A stretch of DNA of 64,000 nt, taken from the NCBI GenBank assembly GCA_021186555.1, contig JAJKFL010000003.1:40134408-40198407 (forward strand), written 5' to 3'. Below the pieces are notes generated by a model. That model was not told where the DNA came from. It worked only from the letters and a program-made list of their open reading frames with translations, and made no database searches. The position numbers and the translations under genes are program-made. Of the stretch, positions 57,354-64,000 are shown one piece after another (positions within the stretch are counted from its first letter, which is position 1; each line of letters starts with the position of its first letter). The DNA is from Reticulitermes speratus. Its lineage: Eukaryota > Arthropoda > Insecta > Blattodea > Rhinotermitidae.

Positions 57354-57590
57354 TACAATTATTGTAGCAACATTAGAAGGAAATTTTCCGCGTTTTACGT
57401 TATTTATTAAATAACACCGCAGTTTCCTAACAACACACAGTATTGACGGATGAAATTAAGTCACGTACGCGGTAGTCCGTAGGAAACTTACATCTTGGTA
57501 TCGAACATCCCCATTTATGTATTAAATCAGGAATGTATGTTTATTTAATTCTTCAATCACACACAGCAAGCTATATTACACACGTTGTCT

Positions 57591-57633
57591 TGGCGACTAG
57601 TTTCGGCTTTGAAAATGAGCCATCATCAGGCCA
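57591..57633 (-). ncRNA. Hammerhead-ribozyme-like motif, copy 4
   Basis: On the minus strand: stem I TGGC, the canonical box CTGATGA, one extra T, stem II GGCT/AGCC over a nine-base loop, GAAA, minimal stem III C-TA-G, then TC giving a GUC cleavage triplet, and GCCA closing stem I. Every invariant core nucleotide of a type I hammerhead is present, making this the best copy in the window. Stem I is only 4 bp, so activity may need tertiary loop contacts or a dimer. Confidence 0.6.
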
Positions 57634-57639
57634 CTAATA

Positions 57640-59060
57640 AGAATTGTAACATGGAAAGCTATAGCGGAGCTTTCCGTTTCCTCGTCTTTCACCCGGGTCT
57701 ATATCCCTCGTTTTCTCCTTCCTCATTTCGACACCACTTTTATGTTTTCATTTCTTGTTACATTTGACTTTGAAGTTCAACTTAATATGAAGTTGTTTGT
57801 TTCATACTCGTGTCATGCTGTGCTTTTATATGTCGAGTTTTGACACACACACACACACACACAATTAGAACTCCTAACGTTACAAAGTAAAGTAGAGAGC
57901 AGGTTTCGGTTTGTTGTTTCATTTTCCCTAGAAACCAACTCTTACAGAGAAAGCTAAACGCTGAATATATGAAGAAAGTTCGTAAGCTATTAGCTAACTT
58001 CGGTACACGTAATTCTTTGGAACAGAATCGTCTTTGAGAAGACAATACTCGTTTAGCTACCGACGAAAGATCCCGCCTTGCGTAGAGCACGGAGGTATCT
58101 TTCCTGTGTTGACGAAGCCCTCCGCTGTACTATGAGCTAATGAATTCAGTCTTTAACAACCTGGACCCCTGTTTTGGAGTATGATGATTGAAGTTTTGAT
58201 TAGTTCAAAGATATAAACATAAATATATATTAAACGTGATATCCATATAATTTGTGAGTATCCATTTTATAGTATAGCAGATTTATGGAATACATATTGT
58301 CGTGTGAAATTTTACTTAAGGTATGGAACTGACTGGTAATCTCAAAGCAGAGCTGAATTTAACAATACATTTAACTTGACCGCAGCTGCAAAATACACAT
58401 CCGCTGCGTTTTATTTAAGCAGCGAAATAAATTTATTTTCCAACCCCTCACCGCCGGCCTCTGTGCATTTATAGAGTACAGGCAGTACTCGTTTAATTGC
58501 CCCGAACAACCCTGTTCAGCTTTAATACTTATAAAATTTACTACCCAAATGTTCAGTGAATGTTGCCCGGCTCGGTTTAACTTTATCCTCGGGTATTTTA
58601 ATTATTTCATATTTATTTAATTCTTAACTAAAAATTGCTTTCTATTTTGTTTTTCTATTAGTAGTAATTAGCAGGGACGTAATTCTAAGGTGAAACGAGG
58701 AATTATACTGCATGAAATTTAAAACTGCTGTATCCTGTGCGATAGGGAGAGGTGGCGGGCTGTTGTGAATGCGGTAATGAACCTTCGGGTTTCATAAAAT
58801 GCCGGGAATTTCTTGAATAGCTGAGGACCTGTTAGCTTCTCAGGAAGGACTCTGCTCCATGGAGTTAGTTAGTTAGTTGTATCCTGTGCAGTACTCGGAA
58901 TTAAACCTCAGTCTGTGCTGACTCGCAGCATATTTCAAGACAATTTTGACATGGTTTTAAGTCAGATTTTCAAATCGTCTTATTTCTGTCTTAAATTATG
59001 TGGTTTATAGAATTATATTTCTTTATCAATTCTGGGATTTGTTTTATGATAGGCTTTCGT
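57640..59060. other. Intergenic, with a LINE 3' fragment at about 58735-58870
   Basis: GAGAGGTGGCGGGCTGTTGTGAATGCGG... translates ERWRAVVNAVMNLRVS, the end of the LINE family also seen at 26300, with the shared TTTCTTGAATAGCTGAGG and a (TTAG)n end at 58865. (AC)n lies at 57843-57862. Confidence 0.5.
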
Positions 59061-59064
59061 TTTG

Positions 59065-59135
59065 AAGATATGGTCTTCTCGGATGTGACATCGTGTAGTC
59101 TAGTGGAAGTGTATGGATGTTTCAGGGGAATCTGC
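59065..59135 (+). repeat. Dispersed repeat with the DVTSCSLVEVY reading
   Basis: Second copy of the repeat at 8795-8880 (TCGGATGTGACATCGTGTAG versus TGGGATGTGACACCATGTCT). Not a host exon. Confidence 0.5.
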
Positions 59136-59187
59136 AAGCCCAAATCGTCTGGGTTTCGAGTAAGCTGCGAGCGGAAGAAAGAATGCA

Positions 59188-59540
59188 GATGTAGGGAAAG
59201 CGCAGAACAGGGTAGCTTTAGAGAGTCTAGTGGAAGGCCGGGGGTAAATAAATAGACTACAGATGTAAGGAAGGCGTAGACCAGAACAACTTGGGAGAGT
59301 CCAGTGAAAGGCCGGGGGTAAGTAGAGAGTACAGATGTAGGGAAAGTCTAGACCAGGACAACTTTGGGGAGTCCAGTGTGGAAGGCAGGGTAAATAGAGA
59401 GTAGATATGTAGGGGAAGCGTAGACTAGGACAACTATGGAGAGTCCAATGGAAGGCAGGGGTAAGTGGAGAGTACAGATGTAGGGAAAGTCTAGACCAGG
59501 ACAACTTGGGAGAGTCCATTGGAAGGCAGGTGGTAAATAT
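59188..59540. repeat. About 72-bp minisatellite, five units
   Basis: GATGTAGGGAAAG-type starts fall at about 59188, 59262, 59334, 59405 and 59477. Each unit contains TAGACCAGGACAACTTGGG and GAGTCCAGTGGAAGGC. Units differ by 10-20 percent by eye. The long minus-strand frame 59100-59888 simply reads through it. Confidence 0.9.
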
Positions 59541-59544
59541 AAAG

Positions 59545-61870
59545 AGCAGAGAAAAAATGGGGTCCTTAAAAGGGCAGTTTTGAAAGAAGTGAACAAGAGA
59601 GCAGTAAGGTAACAACGCAAGAAATGAAGGGAGAAGTACGAAAGAATTCTGAAACCAAATACAAAAATATAAACAAATAAAATTTAAAAGAGCGATGGAA
59701 ATGCAGGAAGCTGGTAGACCAAAAGGAGAAGGAATAAAGGAGACATGATAATAAAAATATGAATCTGAAAGGGGCCGGCTTATGGAAATTGATTTTTTGC
59801 TCCTTTGTTGTACATCCACGTTTTGGTGCCAGATGATAGCAATAATACTTCCTGATTTATTTCTTCTTTTAAGAGCGTCTGAATCCATCTGGAGATTTAT
59901 TAATATCCTTCTGTCTGCACACGTATTACGCCTTGAGACAGACTGAACAGATTTACATTAAATTTGATACTCAAGAAGTTTGCGAAGTGTTATTTTGATC
60001 GGAAAATTTCAACGACCACGTTTTATGAAGAATTCCATGATTTTATGCTCCATAATTGCATTCCTGCTGTGCTTACGCGCATTTCCTATGAACCTTTGGA
60101 CACACACTCACGTTAGGAATACAATATTAGATTTTGCATCATTTAAATTCTCTGTACGAAAATGTAAATCAGGTACTCCGAATGGTTTGCGTTTTCCTCG
60201 TACCCTAACACCAGTCGTGATCTTATAATGTTATGTGTCTCTTGTTCATAAATAATGGAACTCCCTTTCTGCTCAATAGCTGAACCTCATGTCCAAGATG
60301 TGCGACAGCTCAAGCATTTTCAGATTCGTCACGTTGCAAAGTTTTACTTCTAGCACTACTTAAACACGTATAGAACATTTTCCTTTTAAAATAAAAAGGC
60401 ATGCAGACTGGGTTTAAAATTATGAGAAGGATTTAACAAATCTTTCAAATGACTCCTTGTAGCTCGTCTCTTTAGATTTAAATAAAAAAAATGTATAGTT
60501 TTAAGTGCCGCTTTATATGGGGGTAAAACTTGATATTTCGAGTTAGGTAAACTGAAGTCTCAAAAGAGAGTGCTGAGATTAACTTTTAAGTCCAAAGGAG
60601 GGGATTGTACAATGATTAGCTCTATATATTACACTGTTCAACATATCTGTATTGTTTAGGTGATCAAGTGAAGGTGTATGAGATGGGAAGGACACGTAGC
60701 GAGCATGTAAAATGTAGAAGTGCGTACAAAGTTTTAGTCGGAAAACACTGAGGACAGAATATATGGGACATCTAAGTAAAAATGGGAGAGTTAAAGTGAA
60801 TGAATATTTTACGAACTGGGAGAGTGTTAATTGAATTAACTAGCTCAGGACAAAACCAGTGGTTGGTTCTTTTGAACACGTCAAATGTCCTTGTCTTTGT
60901 ATGAAAGGAAGGGAGTTTCTCGCCAACCTAATACGAGTACGAGTATACCTTACGTTTCTGAATAACTTTGCTCCATGCCGGTCATTTTGAAAGTTTGTCT
61001 TACTGGGAAGGAAACAGAACGATCTTTCAATACAGAGACCTAGAGTAGGAGCCTGTGCTTAGTAACCTGAATTACGTATGGAAGAAATGCCGTTCCGAGC
61101 ATCAGGATACAAGGTTTAAGGACATGACGTTTTACTCGCCAGAATTTCAATCTTCTCTGAACAATCCATGCGTGATAGAGCTGCATATCTGAAATCAGTT
61201 TCCTCTTCCCTGCTTCACAGAGATTTGTTTTGATTCATAGCAAAGTGGAGCAAGACGTACAGATTACAACAAGAATCTCATTTTGTGGGATGGAATAAAA
61301 AGAGGATTAGGAAAATGGTAAAATATTTGCTGCTTCTTATAGAATTTCAGTGTACACTTTGAGCTTAAAGCTATGACACTGAAAGAAAAAATAACTTATC
61401 AGTATGTTCATGTGCTTCATAAAGGGGGAGAGAGAGAGACGGTAAAAATCAATCTGACCACCTGCTGGGTTCAAAGTCTTTGGTACTAAGGGACCAAAAG
61501 CAGAAAGGTAGCTAGTAAAATCTAAGGCTTGTAATAGAGTTTGGTACATTACGTAACAAGAATTCTCTGGGCAACAGACACAATTTTTCTACAATAAATA
61601 GCCTTCATTTTCAGAACCTTGTTTCCAAAACATGAATAAGAATTTCCTTGTATCTGATTTTGAACATCACTCAGATTTAAGGCGTTTAGTGACAATGACA
61701 GACCACTAACAATGAAGCCCGTTACTTCTAGTGTGAGTTAAATAAACTTAAAATTTAAGGAGGGATAGCGAGTGTGTGTGTGTGTTAGTGTGAGTACACG
61801 CGCGCAGAAGTATTTTTCTGCATTGCTTTGCTTTTCAGACCGACTGAATTTTTTTGGAGTAAACGGATGG
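59545..61870. other. Intergenic; LINE-like fragment at about 60655-60800
   Basis: In the plus frame VIK, RCMRWEGHVASM, KVLVGK and related pieces recall the IKSRRMRWAGHVARMG block of the LINE family, heavily mutated. No other gene evidence. Confidence 0.4.
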
Positions 61871-61877
61871 TAAAATA

Positions 61878-62122
61878 CAGGATGGGACAAAAGTCACTTG
61901 ACACAGAGTTTTTAAAAGCGGAAAGGCCGTACATACGATAATTGTATCGTCTCGTAATACGAGAAGACTCTATGCGCAAGCCTTACGGAAAGAATTAGAC
62001 AGTGTGTCGGTGTAGAAGAGAGTCATTTGGAACATTTAAAATAGTGAATAAATGTAAGTATTTTGTTAGTAAATTTCAAAAGACATTTTGCCTCTAGTGT
62101 CAAGTGACTTTTGCGCCATCTG
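61878..62122. mobile_element. 245-bp mariner-type MITE
   Basis: The left end CAGGATGGGACAAAAGTCAC and right end GTGACTTTTGCGCCATCTG form TIRs of about 26 bp sharing CAAAAGTCACTTGACAC exactly, with flanking TA (61876-61877, 62123-62124). No coding content; a partial frame inside is meaningless. Confidence 0.9.
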
Positions 62123-62325
62123 TATATTAACATTCATTACTGTACTAAATAACAGTAATTATTAAAATCCAAATCTCGCATTTTGTTGTATTCATTATAC
62201 GTACCTAATTACTGGCTTTTCCTGCACGTCGCTTTGACTTTGATTTTAAATTGTGCGTAATTGTCAGGTTTTGTTTTTCGGTCGTCTTTGTCTTTACTTA
62301 TTTCTTGACTTTTTTTTGGGGGGTG

Positions 62326-62603
62326 GAGAAGGGTCCCGCAGCAGATACTACGGACGCACCGCAGCCTTGAGGCTTATTGTGCAACCCTGTGATGAAGATG
62401 ATGAGAAATATTATTTTTTTCGTTTTTGCGAGTAATGGAGCACCGGTGGAATGAAATTGACAGGGGAAAACCGAAGTACGTGGGGGGGGGGTGGGAAACC
62501 TGTCCCAGTGCCACCTTGTCCACCACAAATCCCACATGGACTGACCCGGGATCGAACCCAGGCCTCCGCAGTGAGAGGCCGGCGACTAACCGCCTGAGCC
62601 AAG
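62326..62603 (-). mobile_element. tRNA-derived SINE, family 3, truncated at the tRNA head
   Basis: It matches 44962-45232 closely (GCAGCAGATACTACGGACGC, CACCGGTGGAATGAAATTG, CCACAAATCCCACATGG, TGACCCGGGATCGAACCC). It stops abruptly at CCTGAGCCA where the other copy continues TGGCACGGCC. The junction adjoins the duplicated GrB flank. Confidence 0.85.
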
Positions 62604-62604
62604 T

Positions 62605-62985
62605 TATCTTTATATTTGACGTACCTTGGCTACTTGAGAGCGCTATGGAATTTCAGATTTCCATGGCGGGCCTTTGATGTTAATTTATTTTGTATTGAGA
62701 ATATTTGTGCTAAGCATATAGCATAGACTCGAAACACAAGTTTAGTTATTATAAAAAATGAGGTTCCTTCAGTATGAAGAACTCAAATTAAGGAATTTCT
62801 TGGATATCAGTGACTTTATTGTGTCCACTTATCGAAAAATTTCAATAAATAGATATATATGCAGATTATTTGAATAGCACCTTTATGTACAAACTGCAGA
62901 TGACATTAAACGAAGATGTTGGGCTTACAATATGTGATTGGATTCTACAGTATTAAATCCCAAATAATATGCCCAAATTTCCCAT
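62605..62985 (+). repeat. Duplicated GrB 3' flank, lacking the pogo insertion
   Basis: It corresponds to 51665-51931 joined to 52593-52725. The pogo element is absent and an AT-rich stretch with TA lies at the site (about 62848-62860). Small differences, for instance loss of GTGTGAGTG, distinguish the copies. No receptor coding sequence was carried. Confidence 0.88.
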
Positions 62986-63066
62986 CTCACATGGACTGAC
63001 CCGGGATCGAAACCGGGCCTCCGCTGGGAGAGGCAGGCGACTAACCGCCTGAGCCATGGCAAGGCC
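62986..63066 (-). mobile_element. SINE family 3 tRNA-like head
   Basis: CACATGGACTGACCCGGGAT through GACTAACCGCCTGAGCCATGG and AAGGCC is the missing head region of the family 3 SINE. It lies directly after the duplicated flank, so SINE sequence borders the duplicate on both sides. Confidence 0.8.
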
Positions 63067-64000
63067 TCTTTCTTGATTTAGTTTGTTGTCTTCGCTTACT
63101 TGTGCTTTGTTTGTGATTGACCATTAGGTTTCTGACTAAACAAGTTGATAAATAAAAGACTGGACTGAACTTGACTGAATTGAATATAACTCGTATAATG
63201 TGGACAGATTTTGTGTAGTATTTGTACCATGCGACGCATATAAATAAGTAGTTCTACGAACAAATTCTGACGCCTGTTCAACAACAAACGTTTCCGTCTT
63301 CATCGTCAAGCTAGCAACAACAATACGTGCTTAATTGTAGTGTTGATTAATGCGATTCATTTCACAAATTCAAATACTGATTCGTATTACGCTCAATATA
63401 TTGCGTATAGCATCAGTTTTTCATTCGCGCCATGTTTGTAATCAATGCCATGTAAAGTTCAGAATTCAAATGTAAGTGTATGATTTATCTGAATACAAAT
63501 ATTTAGGTGACTGCAATTGTTTATCAGTTTTTGCCGTCGGATTAAAAACGGAATGCACCGTTCTCTGTCAGACACTTTATGTTTTTTATTGTACATGTCA
63601 AAAGTACGCAAAACGGACTGTACGTTTTTTAAGTACTATCCCGACATTAACGTTTAAAATTCTTCTGCACTGGTGCTGCTGTCTTTACAGAGCCTCCGTG
63701 GTGGTATTGTCAGCAGTAGAAAATTAAAGAGTCGTGGTCGCAGAATATTTATGCAAATATTTCGTAAAAATTCCTCACTAGGTCCAAAATCAGCCCATGT
63801 AGCGGAACGGAGATACTGGTATGTAGACACTGACATGTAGACACTCCTTTTTGTGTAACTTAGTTTGAAGTTTGTATGGTGAAATGTAACAATTTTCTGA
63901 AAAAAAACGGAACTTGAATAAGATTTTGTTACTGGCCTGACATTTCGTAACTTAGAACATTTTTACAAGAATGTTATAAAATATGCAATTGTCACAGCGG
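63067..64000. other. Intergenic, no gene recognised
   Basis: Open frames up to 83 codons without motifs. No transposon ends seen. Confidence 0.4.

Noticed and set aside
59100-59888. 262-codon minus-strand frame
   Set aside because: It reads through the 72-bp minisatellite. The proline/serine/tyrosine-rich periodicity follows the DNA repeat and no domain is visible.

Overview
The window looks like AT-rich nuclear DNA from a neopteran insect, most likely a cockroach or termite. The evidence is intron-rich gene structure with GT-AG splice sites, a pair of intronless insect gustatory receptors of the kind expanded in cockroaches, three families of tRNA-derived SINEs, RTE-type LINEs, Tc1/mariner/pogo relics and abundant trinucleotide microsatellites. 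The species call is inference. Only three host genes are well supported; most of the rest is transposon sediment.

Layout. 1-4.4 kb: repeats, including a SINE with a perfect 13-bp target-site duplication. 4.5-10.9 kb (minus strand): a complete five-exon gene for a small secreted protein resembling the group 7 allergen / JHBP-BPI-like (TULIP) lipid-binding fold. Its first intron holds a 39-40 bp minisatellite and its third a near-perfect 55-nt hairpin. 11-33 kb: gene-poor, with a Tc1-like relic bounded by TA dinucleotides (16.6-17.9 kb), a 27-bp minisatellite (18.7-19.36 kb), a foldback element with two hammerhead-ribozyme-like cores (23.2-23.7 kb), LINE fragments, SINEs and a PIF/Harbinger transposase fragment. 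34.3-35.8 kb and 50.2-51.6 kb (plus strand): two paralogous gustatory receptors, GrA and GrB. Between them lie a nearly full-length frameshifted RTE-like LINE (37.9-41.2 kb, minus), a mariner relic and a ~230-bp near-perfect palindrome. 51.9-64 kb: a 657-bp pogo/Tigger-like element carrying an HTH domain, three further MITE or minisatellite features, and at 62.6-63.0 kb a second copy of the GrB 3' flank that lacks the pogo element and sits between two pieces of a SINE.

Functional picture. The host genes are independent: a putative secreted lipid-binding protein and a tandem pair of chemoreceptors. The most unusual signal is a recurrent hairpin with the order CTGANGA, short stem, GAAAC, two bases, GTH, flanked by complementary arms. 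This is the layout of a minimal type I hammerhead ribozyme, known from Penelope-like and related retroelements. Four copies are well formed; three other loci carry a related degenerate core.

All calls were made by reading the sequence without database searches. Family names rest on remembered motifs, and no identities were computed.
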